A DNA stretch of 5,860 nucleotides from contig JAUXBV010000245.1 of the NCBI GenBank assembly GCA_030619215.1, positions 1 through 5,860 on the forward strand. Direction: 5' to 3'. The notes below the pieces were generated by a model, which made no database searches, was not told the origin of the DNA, and saw only the letters and a program-made list of their open reading frames with translations. Each line of letters starts with the position of its first letter. Position 1 is the stretch's first letter. The stretch comes from Fibrobacterota bacterium (lineage in GTDB: Bacteria; Fibrobacterota; Chitinivibrionia; Chitinivibrionales; JANQEN01). The position numbers and the translations under genes were made by a program. Positions 1 to 5,860 of this stretch are shown here, piece by piece.

Positions 1-69
1 AAATATTCTCTGAGCAGGATCATTTTTACAAGAATAGCTGCAACAGAATCCAGGATGGGAAAAAGATAA
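1..69 (+). CDS. Possible 3' end of an upstream gene (partial, unidentified)
   Basis: Frame 1 is open from the left edge for 22 codons, ending in the basic tail ESRMGKR and a TAA at 67-69. The stop leaves 116 bases before the next start, a normal gap between same-strand genes, so this could be the C-terminus of a plus-strand gene that begins outside the window. The fragment is too short for any family to be recognised, and 22 open codons can occur by chance. A competing minus-strand reading of the same bases was considered and rejected because it has no usable start. Low confidence. Confidence 0.25.
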   Translation, partial: KYSLSRIIFTRIAATESRMGKR

Positions 70-90
70 GGATTAGCTGGAATTAGCTCA

Positions 91-120
91 ATTGCAGTCT
101 TATAAATTTGTGTATATTTG
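91..120 (+). promoter_or_regulatory. Candidate promoter for the deacetylase gene (Bacteroidota-like)
   Basis: TATATTTG at 113-120 fits the TAnnTTTG -7 element described for Bacteroidota primary sigma factors. A TTG at 92-94 lies 18 bases upstream, close to the usual position of the -33 TTTG element. Initiation would fall near position 126-128, giving a leader of about 60 bases before the ATG at 186. The match is visible in the sequence, but such short AT-rich motifs arise by chance, and a sigma-70 reading (TTGCAG at 92-97, 15-base spacer, TATATT) is also possible. Confidence 0.3.
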
Positions 121-167
121 CTTATGGGAGATAGATACTATACTGTTTAGCGATTCATTTCACTTTG

Positions 168-173
168 AGAGGA
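168..173 (+). promoter_or_regulatory. Ribosome binding site deciding the deacetylase start
   Basis: AGAGGA at 168-173, within the purine run GAGAGGAAA, precedes the ATG at 186 by 12 bases, a somewhat long spacing. The in-frame TTG at 165 overlaps this purine run and has no purine-rich site of its own. Starting at the ATG also places the hydrophobic signal sequence right at the N-terminus. The ATG is therefore preferred over the longer TTG start. Confidence 0.5.
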
Positions 174-185
174 AACCTTATCACG

Positions 186-1496
186 ATGCGATTGCTTATT
201 AAATCAATAATCGTCTGCTGTATGGCATTGGCGGGAACTCCATATATGGTTTCCGGGATTGATTTTCCGCCGTCGCAATCACCACCCGGAGGATTGCAGC
301 CTGATAACGTGCCTCAATTTGTTGTGTTCGGATTTGATGACCAGATAAGCCCGTCTGCGTTTCGATGGGTTTATAAGAAGTTCTCCAGTAAGACAAATCC
401 TGCCGGAACAGGGCAGGAGGCCACTCATGACGGGACGCAGGCAACAGCCTCGTTTTACACGACCACTGAATATGGAACGCAGTACCATTTGGAAGCGTAT
501 AATGAAGGGCATGAAATCGGTAATCATACGCATACGCATCCTGAAGGCGGTTCCTCCTCCGTAGCTTCATGGGAAAGCCAGATAAATACCTGTAACTCGA
601 ATTTAATGAATGCAGGCATACCCAAAAGTGCAATAGCCGGTTTCCGGTGCCCGTTTCTACTCTACAATAACAACGGTTTCAAAGCGATGCAAAATACAGG
701 GATAGTGTATGATTGTTCAATTGAGGAAGGGTATGAGGAGGACCAGGACGGGACCAATCTTTTTTGGCCGTATACACTCGATCATGGGAGTCCGGGGAAT
801 GAAATACTGTTTATACTTCTGGGCGAAAATGAACTACTCACCAGTTATCCGGGTTTATGGGAAATGCCCGCATATTATGTGATTATCCCTCAGGAGTATC
901 GCGCACAGGTTAAACAATATAATCCCTTTTTCAACGAGGAAAACGGGAAATGGACGGGCTTTGATTATAACTGTTTTGATATGGCAAAGATGACCGGGGA
1001 TCAATTTGCAACGACCCTTATACACAATCTTGATTTACATTACAACGGAAACCGGGCACCATTTCATTTCGGTTGCCATTCCGATTACTACAGCGACTCA
1101 GAAAAGCAGAACGCCCTTGTAAAGGTTATCGATTATGCCCTTTCAAAACCCGACGTCAGGATCGTATCGCAGATTAAGGTACTGGAATGGATGTTAAACC
1201 CGGTTGGCCTTGACGGAACAGAAGTGAAACACACTTCGGCCGTCAATAGCAGCCCCCTGAATGTCAAGGCGTTGACGACACACGATCTGTATCTTACCAT
1301 TCCTGAACATGGTACATATAATATCTCTCTGTATCGTGTTGACGGCAAAAAAATAGTTGCCCGGTCCAGACAATTTACCAAAGCCGGAGATGCTGTGATC
1401 CATTTCAACAACGGGAAGGGGATACCGGGAATGGTATATTTCGTAAAGGTTACAGGGAAAAATTATTCTATGCAGAAAAAGATGGTTGTTTTCTGA
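186..1496 (+). CDS. Secreted CE4 polysaccharide/chitin deacetylase with T9SS-like C-terminal domain
   Basis: The product is about 436 aa from the ATG, and residue numbers follow that start. Residues 1-24 form a signal peptide with a basic start, a hydrophobic core and likely cleavage after VSG. A NodB/CE4 fold follows. GFDDQ (49-53) supplies the catalytic and metal aspartates D51 and D52. HTHTH (114-118) supplies the two metal histidines. RCP (154-156) is motif 3. VYDCS (174-178), WPYTLD (194-199) and YPGLWEMP (221-228) follow. NRAPFHFGCH (289-298) ends with the motif 5 histidine. WPYTLD, PGLWE-P and LHYNxNRAP are hallmarks of animal-type chitin deacetylases rather than of short bacterial NodB/PgdA enzymes. 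The expected reaction is removal of acetyl groups from N-acetylglucosamine polymers (chitin or related glycans) outside the cytoplasm. Residues about 356-436 resemble a T9SS type A sorting domain, with LYRVDGKKI, a G-YFVKV strand and a final KKMVVF. All catalytic residues appear intact. The fold is well supported; the exact substrate is inferred. Confidence 0.9.
   Translation: MRLLIKSIIVCCMALAGTPYMVSGIDFPPSQSPPGGLQPDNVPQFVVFGFDDQISPSAFRWVYKKFSSKTNPAGTGQEATHDGTQATASFYTTTEYGTQYHLEAYNEGHEIGNHTHTHPEGGSSSVASWESQINTCNSNLMNAGIPKSAIAGFRCPFLLYNNNGFKAMQNTGIVYDCSIEEGYEEDQDGTNLFWPYTLDHGSPGNEILFILLGENELLTSYPGLWEMPAYYVIIPQEYRAQVKQYNPFFNEENGKWTGFDYNCFDMAKMTGDQFATTLIHNLDLHYNGNRAPFHFGCHSDYYSDSEKQNALVKVIDYALSKPDVRIVSQIKVLEWMLNPVGLDGTEVKHTSAVNSSPLNVKALTTHDLYLTIPEHGTYNISLYRVDGKKIVARSRQFTKAGDAVIHFNNGKGIPGMVYFVKVTGKNYSMQKKMVVF
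1252..1493 (+). other. T9SS type A-like C-terminal sorting domain of the deacetylase
   Basis: The last 80 or so residues form a short beta-sandwich-like module separate from the catalytic domain. It begins near SPLNVKAL and reads: extended strand, YNISLYRVDGKKI, a QFTKAGDAVIHFN strand, GMVYFVKVTG, and KKMVVF at the very end. This order (S/N-x-LYD-x-GK, a glycine-x-Y-F/V strand, then terminal K-K-hydrophobic) is that of Por secretion tail domains, which direct proteins through T9SS in FCB-group bacteria and are removed on export. The pattern is seen directly. The secretion route is inferred, since no T9SS component is in the window. Confidence 0.6.
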
Positions 1497-1637
1497 CCTT
1501 TTGTATCTGGACATTTCCTGTTGAAGGGTACCATGTAAATTAACTGGCACTCGTTTGAAAGGACAAGGTGCTACACCAGTAGTATTAAAACGCCTCCGCG
1601 TGATGAAGTCTTTTTATTAGCTTCCTGTAAATAATTA

Positions 1638-1666
1638 TTTCCATAAAGAAAGATACAATATATATT
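1638..1666 (+). promoter_or_regulatory. Candidate sigma-70-type promoter for the small barrel gene
   Basis: TTTCCA at 1638-1643 (four of six matches to TTGACA) is followed after 17 bases by TATATT at 1661-1666 (five of six matches to TATAAT). The predicted transcript would start near 1673, about 40 bases before the ATG at 1715. Nothing else of note is visible in the gap between the deacetylase stop and this gene. The surroundings are AT-rich, so the match may be fortuitous. Confidence 0.3.
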
Positions 1667-1701
1667 AGATTTAACAAAAAGTAGCTAATAACATTGTTAA
1701 G

Positions 1702-1707
1702 AAAGGA
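1702..1707 (+). promoter_or_regulatory. Ribosome binding site deciding the small barrel start
   Basis: AAAGGA lies seven bases before the ATG at 1715, which is ideal spacing. An in-frame TTG at 1694 precedes this site and has no site of its own, so the ATG is the likely start. It puts the signal peptide (MKHFSLFLF...) at the N-terminus. Confidence 0.65.
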
Positions 1708-1714
1708 AATTAAT

Positions 1715-2362
1715 ATGAAACATTTTTCGCTCTTTCTTTTTATTTTGCTTTGTTCTGTTGCACTTACTTATTCAGACGATGATAAAGCAGATGAAAATTC
1801 TGAGTCAAAGTATTATAAAGTAACAACAAAGCGTTATCCAAACTACCTTGGATTTGCAGGTGGGTTTATAACCGGACATGGATTAGCATATAGGAGATGG
1901 ATTAAGGACAAAATTGGTTTTCAAATCAATGTATTGCCTATATATAAAGAAGAAAAATATCCCGAAGATGGCTATTACTATCAAGAACGCGACAGCGGTT
2001 ACTATAACAACGGCAATATTAATTTTGGTGGTACTTTTTTAATAAAGTTTGTTGATGTGAGATATATAAGATTCCTTGGTTATGTTGGTGTGAACAATAC
2101 TATCGAGATAGAAGAAGGTAATTACTACTATACACAAAGGAAATGGGATTCAAACATTGACGATTACATTGTAGAAACAAAGCATTCTGTAATTGATCGC
2201 ACGGATAATATTTTAGCCGGAGGCTTGGGAGCCGGTGTTGAATTCTATGTTTTCCGTTTCGGATTTAATATAATGCTAGGATTATATAGTTCCTACTCAT
2301 TTGAAAAAGAAACTAAAAATATCAGTCCCTCTATTGATGGAGGTATTTTCTTCAGATTTTAA
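1715..2362 (+). CDS. Small outer-membrane beta-barrel protein, function unknown
   Basis: The product is about 215 aa. Residues 1-20 are a signal peptide (basic start, FLFILLCSVAL core, likely cleavage before DDDK); the residue before C13 is leucine, so it is not a good lipoprotein site. A charged linker (about 21-42) is followed by a series of amphipathic strands rich in Gly, Tyr and Phe: YLGFAGGFITGHGLAYRRW, IGFQINVLPIY, INFGGTFLIKF, IRFLGYVGVNNTIEIEE, ILAGGLGAGVEFYVFRFGF, IMLGLYSSYSF. Loops rich in Tyr, Asp and Asn lie between them. The chain ends in GGIFFRF, and a C-terminal phenylalanine is the usual signal for barrel assembly. The size suits a barrel of roughly eight strands in the OmpX/OmpW size class. 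No specific family is recognised. The gene is visibly richer in A+T than its neighbours. It converges on the methyltransferase gene. Outer-membrane location is well supported; no function can be assigned. Confidence 0.75.
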   Translation: MKHFSLFLFILLCSVALTYSDDDKADENSESKYYKVTTKRYPNYLGFAGGFITGHGLAYRRWIKDKIGFQINVLPIYKEEKYPEDGYYYQERDSGYYNNGNINFGGTFLIKFVDVRYIRFLGYVGVNNTIEIEEGNYYYTQRKWDSNIDDYIVETKHSVIDRTDNILAGGLGAGVEFYVFRFGFNIMLGLYSSYSFEKETKNISPSIDGGIFFRF

Positions 2363-2528
2363 AAAAGCAGAATAAAAAGTCAAATTTTAATAAATTAAAA
2401 CAGTATCTTGGGCCGGAGTTGCCTTTATTGCTTTATATTTAAAGGTAGATTGTTTTTTTTTATTATACCGCGGAAACGCAGAACAGCATTGCAGGGTAAA
2501 GGGCGTTGTGCGTATTACCTATTTATTC
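2363..2528. other. Convergent intergenic region with a possible weak terminator
   Basis: This gap separates two genes transcribed toward each other, so terminators for both strands are expected here. On the plus strand a weak A/T hairpin (CTTTA at 2431-2435, TAAAG at 2440-2444, four-base loop) is followed at some distance by nine T residues at 2453-2461. An all-A/T inverted repeat, TTTTAAT at 2385-2391 and ATTAAAA at 2394-2400, sits just after the barrel gene's stop. Neither is a strong GC-rich terminator, and no coding sequence is seen here. Confidence 0.3.
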
Positions 2529-3086
2529 CTATTTATATAAAACAACAGAATGGCTGCGACCTATCCCTGGCCTTTCGATCACCTTAAAACCATTCTGTTC
2601 TGATATAGAGACGGATTTATTAAAATCATTTTCCGATATACGCCCCTTTGGTTCTGCAACTAAGACTTTTCCAGAGGGTTTTATTGCTTGGTATAATTCA
2701 AAAAAGAAGCTGTTGGCGTCGGGGACTTCGTGAACAATAGCGAATGCCAGTGCAAAATCAATTTCCTCGTTAAGGTCGTCCAGCCCCAGGGAGTTTTCAT
2801 TGCATAAACGTGTTTCTATTCTATTTAATACACCGGCTTTATGCGCGCGTTTTTCTAATGCTTTGGTCATTTTTTCCTGCAAATCTACGCATATAACCTT
2901 TCCTTCGGAACCGACCATCTTTGCAAGGGGCAGGCTGAAAAACCCCATTGCGCTGCCAATGTCCAGAACCTTCATACCTTCCTTAATATATAGACTAAGT
3001 ATTTTCTTTGGGTTTTGAAGCAATTTTCTCAGGGGGCTGGCCAGAAGATATCCGACCCATACCGGGCAAACATGGTGTTTTGCCAT
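2529..3086 (-). CDS. Class I SAM-dependent methyltransferase
   Basis: The product is 185 aa and appears complete: ATG at 3086 with AAAGGA six bases upstream (minus strand), stop TAG. Residues about 36-145 form a Rossmann-type methyltransferase core. Motif I is VLDIGSAMG (40-48), the glycine-rich SAM loop. VICVDLQ (64-70) carries the acidic D68 expected to bind the SAM ribose. IDFALAFAIVHEVPD (109-123) is the motif IV strand and active-site edge. AIKPSGKVLVAEPKG (134-148) is the post-motif strand. The N-terminal segment with CPVWVGYLLASPLRKL precedes the core. I recall it as characteristic of a family of short, uncharacterised bacterial methyltransferases, in which the glycine-loop variant G-x-A-M-G is also normal. 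There is no signal peptide, so it acts in the cytoplasm. The substrate is not evident. It lies downstream of, and in the same direction as, the Omp85 gene, so co-transcription is possible but unproven. Confidence 0.85.
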   Translation of the reverse strand: MAKHHVCPVWVGYLLASPLRKLLQNPKKILSLYIKEGMKVLDIGSAMGFFSLPLAKMVGSEGKVICVDLQEKMTKALEKRAHKAGVLNRIETRLCNENSLGLDDLNEEIDFALAFAIVHEVPDANSFFFELYQAIKPSGKVLVAEPKGRISENDFNKSVSISEQNGFKVIERPGIGRSHSVVLYK

Positions 3087-3092
3087 AATTTA

Positions 3093-3098
3093 TCCTTT
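3093..3098 (-). promoter_or_regulatory. Ribosome binding site of the methyltransferase gene
   Basis: Read on the minus strand this is AAAGGA, six bases before the ATG that ends at 3086. It supports the chosen start and independent translation of this gene 102 bases after the Omp85 stop. Confidence 0.6.
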
Positions 3099-3104
3099 CA
3101 TTGC

Positions 3105-3123
3105 AACACAGGTTTTTTGTGTT
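3105..3123 (-). repeat. Small inverted repeat between the Omp85 and methyltransferase genes
   Basis: AACACA at 3105-3110 and TGTGTT at 3118-3123 form a perfect six-base stem with a seven-base loop, in the leader just upstream of the methyltransferase ribosome binding site. On the minus strand it is not followed by a U-run, so it is not a standard terminator for the Omp85 transcript. It could be an operator, an RNA-processing hairpin or chance in A/T-rich DNA. Confidence 0.3.
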
Positions 3124-3188
3124 TTATATAATATATTTAAATCCAGTTCCTTTTCTTATATAACTTATAACCTTTTTACAATGCTTCT

Positions 3189-5860
3189 TTAAAATGTATA
3201 CCCCAATGAAAAATGGAATCTCCCGATATCATTTTTATTTCTTTTACCGTTCAGCTTGAAACCGTATAGAAGGCCTATCGGGCCGATGGGTGTAATATAA
3301 CGCAGCCCTAATCCGGCAGATGAGCGGAATTCATCCAGGGATATATTAAAGGAATTTTCGATTCTTCCTATATCGAAGAATAGTGGGAGTTCAAAGTTTA
3401 ATCCCATGTCAATACGCGATTCGACGCTCGCGTTGAAGGCTGCACGACCTCCTACAGGATCGCCGTTTTCCGTGCGTAGCTCATTTTCGTTAAAACCGCG
3501 CACATCCCGTGTTCCACCGAGGAAAAAGAGCTGATCCTGCGGGATTGTCTTATTATTGCCAAGCGGATCGAGATAGCCTATTCTCCCTATTGTCGCCAGT
3601 GTAATTCTGCTTATTGGTGAGATAAAATATCTCAGCTCGTACTGATATTTTATAAAGTCGTCAAATGAGTTTATAATACCTTTGGAGAGAGAAATAGAGA
3701 AGGTTGAAAACATGCCTTTTTTGGGACGCGTGTTCGAATCCCGCTTGTCATAAGATAGTGATGGCGTAGCGTTAATAAGATTGCGCGGTTTAAACTCACC
3801 GGTGGATGCCGCGTCAGGATTACCAAACTGGTCACGGCGCTCATAGGCAAACCCGATAGCAGGGGTCAGATACCTGAATATTTTTCTCCTGATTCCTATG
3901 GAGACGCCATAAGCGTTCACGCCAAAATCCTGTTCTTTCTCCTGTACACGCTCAATGTATACCTCTGTAATATTTTTTACTCTGTAACCGAAAAGGCGGG
4001 ATTGGACAAAGCTCAGATCAAAGCGATAGCCACCCGTCTCAGTAAACTTTGCCCCGATACTTACATCTCTCATCAGGCCAAAAAAGTTATGGTCACCGGC
4101 TTTTGCCTGGCCCCATAAAAGGTCGTGCTCGTATCCAACACCTAACTGGGTATAGTACGGCCTTTGCTCCTCCATCTCTATAAAAAGGTGAACAGTATCC
4201 CTTCTCTCCTTCAAGCCGATTGTTTTAAATGAAATGGAATTGAAAATATTCAGGTTGCGAAGTCTTTTCTGGCTCACAAGCATTTTCTTAAGCGAGAAAG
4301 GCTGGCCCCGTTTAATGCCAAGTTCCCGCCGAACAGCCCAGTTTCTTGTCTTGAAGTTTCCGGTATAGTAAATATTGCCCATATATACTCTTGTACCTTC
4401 ATCTATTCGATATATGAGGCGTGCCTGGGAAGAGTCGCTGTTCATTTCAAGATCATGTCTGATTTTTACATAGGGGTATCCTTTCCTCGCAATCGCTGCA
4501 GAAAGAGCAATTTCATCACTTTTAATCAGTGCCTTTTGATAAGGGCCATCCTCTTTTTGCTCTGTTACTTTTCGTGCTTTGGCTTCAGTAATGACGGTAA
4601 GCGTATCAAAAGCTATTTCCGTAATGATCGTTTGTACCCCCTCGTTAATGTCAACGGCAACAGCCACTGCAGTTTTTTCTTTGTTGTAGGAGAGGGTGTG
4701 GGTAACAGAGGTATTGCGATAACCGTGGTTGCGGTAAAGTGATACTATTGCTTCCAGGTCCTTTTCAAATGTCTCCAGTACAAAAGGTTCTGAAACGCTC
4801 GTGAGCATCTGCTTTTGTATCTTTTTTATTTTAAATGCGCGGTTTCCTTTCACGTCAAGGGATGTGGCATACGTACATGAGTCTTCATCAATGAGAAACA
4901 TAATTATTCTTTTTTGTTTTTTCCGCCGTAAATACGTTGTATCCCGGTAAGTAATCTTTGAATGCGCATAGCCTTTCTCGTGATAAAACCGTTTCATGTT
5001 CTGCATACTTTTTCGCAGGCCGAGATCATTTCTGTTGCCTTTTTCAAATATGATTACTTCCCGTTTACATCCCCTCTTCATTCGTCTGCTGAGCCTTGTA
5101 TTGTCTGCCTTTTTATACCTGACTATATAATACGGCCCCTCAGTAATATTGATATTAAGAACGGCCCTCCTTTGAGACGGATCCATTTCAATAGCATATT
5201 TAATCTTACACTCCGGATATGATCTTCTGGTTCTCCCCTTCCTGTAGAAAGCGGTAAGGCGTTTGATATCTTCGACAATGATTTTTTCTATAAGCCTCCG
5301 TGGGTTGAAGGGAATCAACCGTCTTCGCCAGGTTCTCATCCGAAGTTTCAGCCGGAAATCCGCATACTCCTTATTGCCATTGAATTTGATTGCCTGAAGT
5401 ATAACAGGGAAACCTTTTTCTGTTAAGATTCGTAAATCAACACACCCCTTTTCCGGATACTCCCTAACCTCTATTTTTGCTACAGCATTACCATAGCCTT
5501 CCCGTTTATAAAGGCTCTCTATCAACTCTTTCTGTTTCATAATGATATCTTCTGAATAAACACTGCCACTTCGTACGGTCATTGCTTTAAGAATATCCGA
5601 TTCAAAAAGAGGAAAGTATCCCCGCAGCACCACAATCTTTTTAATGATCAGAAAAGGCTGAAGGCTGAAGGTAAGCGCAATTGCATCATTGTTAACCACG
5701 GAGTCTACTATTATCTTTTTAAATTTATTACACACCCGAAGAGCTGAAATGGAGGAAGCAAACTTTTGTGAAGAGTATGTTTCGCCTTCGCGGAGAAATA
5801 TCAGTTTGCGTGCCATGGATTCCCATTTTGCGGGGTTCCCCGGGCAATTATGCATCTGCA
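3189..5860 (-). CDS. Omp85/BamA-family outer-membrane assembly protein, 5' partial
   Basis: At least 888 aa are visible from the first in-window ATG (5855). The frame stays open to the right edge, no signal peptide is seen, and the sequence begins inside a POTRA-like domain, so the true start is probably outside. The periplasmic part divides into about seven POTRA repeats: roughly 1-67, 68-147, 150-240, 241-325, 326-406, 407-487 and 488-563. Each has the helix-strand pattern ending in a hydrophobic strand plus EG or similar (for example FYHEKGYAHSKI, LYRNHGYRNTSV, IARKGYPYVKI). Residues about 566-888 form the Omp85 beta barrel, with SYDKRDSNTRPKKGMF (701-716) and the loop 6 motif GGTRDVRGF (780-788) bearing R786. 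The chain ends GYTF, the usual C-terminal aromatic. The role is folding and insertion of outer-membrane barrels (BamA) or a related TamA-like function; the long POTRA array favours BamA-like. Residues about 170-316 are strikingly basic. Confidence 0.9.
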   Translation of the reverse strand, partial: QMHNCPGNPAKWESMARKLIFLREGETYSSQKFASSISALRVCNKFKKIIVDSVVNNDAIALTFSLQPFLIIKKIVVLRGYFPLFESDILKAMTVRSGSVYSEDIIMKQKELIESLYKREGYGNAVAKIEVREYPEKGCVDLRILTEKGFPVILQAIKFNGNKEYADFRLKLRMRTWRRRLIPFNPRRLIEKIIVEDIKRLTAFYRKGRTRRSYPECKIKYAIEMDPSQRRAVLNINITEGPYYIVRYKKADNTRLSRRMKRGCKREVIIFEKGNRNDLGLRKSMQNMKRFYHEKGYAHSKITYRDTTYLRRKKQKRIIMFLIDEDSCTYATSLDVKGNRAFKIKKIQKQMLTSVSEPFVLETFEKDLEAIVSLYRNHGYRNTSVTHTLSYNKEKTAVAVAVDINEGVQTIITEIAFDTLTVITEAKARKVTEQKEDGPYQKALIKSDEIALSAAIARKGYPYVKIRHDLEMNSDSSQARLIYRIDEGTRVYMGNIYYTGNFKTRNWAVRRELGIKRGQPFSLKKMLVSQKRLRNLNIFNSISFKTIGLKERRDTVHLFIEMEEQRPYYTQLGVGYEHDLLWGQAKAGDHNFFGLMRDVSIGAKFTETGGYRFDLSFVQSRLFGYRVKNITEVYIERVQEKEQDFGVNAYGVSIGIRRKIFRYLTPAIGFAYERRDQFGNPDAASTGEFKPRNLINATPSLSYDKRDSNTRPKKGMFSTFSISLSKGIINSFDDFIKYQYELRYFISPISRITLATIGRIGYLDPLGNNKTIPQDQLFFLGGTRDVRGFNENELRTENGDPVGGRAAFNASVESRIDMGLNFELPLFFDIGRIENSFNISLDEFRSSAGLGLRYITPIGPIGLLYGFKLNGKRNKNDIGRFHFSLGYTF

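Noticed and set aside
1..144. Minus-strand reading from about 141 to the left edge, with a hydrophobic peptide containing FPILDSVAAILV that recalls a cation-efflux (CDF) transporter segment.
   Set aside because: It follows a TAG and has no ATG, GTG or TTG start until an ATG at 23-21 that lacks a ribosome binding site. The residues before the CDF-like stretch do not match that family, and it overlaps the likely promoter of the deacetylase gene. A pseudogene remnant cannot be excluded without the sequence to the left.
199..633. Long minus-strand open frame inside the deacetylase gene.
   Set aside because: Antisense shadow of a strongly conserved coding region. Its translation has no domain-like pattern.
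1542..1580. Interrupted inverted repeat (ACTGGCAC with GTGC and CCAGT) after the deacetylase stop, considered as a terminator.
   Set aside because: The stem is broken by unpaired bases, the loop is long, and no T-run follows directly.
2475..2507. AACGC/GCGTT inverted repeat as a minus-strand terminator for the methyltransferase gene.
   Set aside because: Only five base pairs with a long loop, so it is not distinguishable from chance.
2506..3018. Plus-strand open frames (2506-2733 and 2800-3018) opposite the methyltransferase gene.
   Set aside because: Antisense shadows of a gene with clear SAM-binding motifs, with no supporting ribosome binding site or domain.
4455..5222. Two plus-strand open frames (4455-4742 and 4962-5222) opposite the Omp85 gene.
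   Set aside because: Both lie antisense to the POTRA-coding region, lack recognisable features and are explained by the composition of the real gene.

Overview
The window comes from a diderm (Gram-negative-type) bacterium of moderate to low GC. Three of its four clear genes encode envelope proteins: a secreted deacetylase, a small outer-membrane barrel and an Omp85/BamA-type assembly protein. The deacetylase ends in what looks like a type IX secretion (T9SS, Por) C-terminal sorting domain, and a TAnnTTTG-like promoter element lies upstream of it. Together these suggest the FCB/Fibrobacterota side of the tree. The phylum is an inference; no marker gene in the window settles it.

Layout. Positions 1-69 may hold the last 22 codons of a plus-strand gene that enters from the left. 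A plus-strand gene at 186-1496 encodes a secreted CE4 chitin/polysaccharide deacetylase whose conserved motifs resemble animal (insect-type) chitin deacetylases, followed by the sorting-type tail. A second plus-strand gene at 1715-2362 encodes a small, AT-rich, signal-peptide-bearing beta-barrel protein of unknown role. It converges on two minus-strand genes: a class I SAM-dependent methyltransferase (2529-3086) and, 102 bases upstream of it, a long Omp85/BamA-family protein (3189 to the right edge, 5' end outside the window).

How the parts relate. The Omp85 protein would fold and insert outer-membrane barrels, and the small barrel is the kind of protein such a machine handles. The deacetylase would act outside the cell or at its surface on N-acetylated polysaccharide. 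The methyltransferase has no visible substrate clue and may simply be co-oriented or co-transcribed with the Omp85 gene. There is no sign of a mobile element, CRISPR array, tRNA or rRNA. I see no convincing new multi-gene system. The points most worth a second look are the apparent seven POTRA domains, two of them very basic, in the Omp85 protein, and the animal-like deacetylase joined to a T9SS-like tail.
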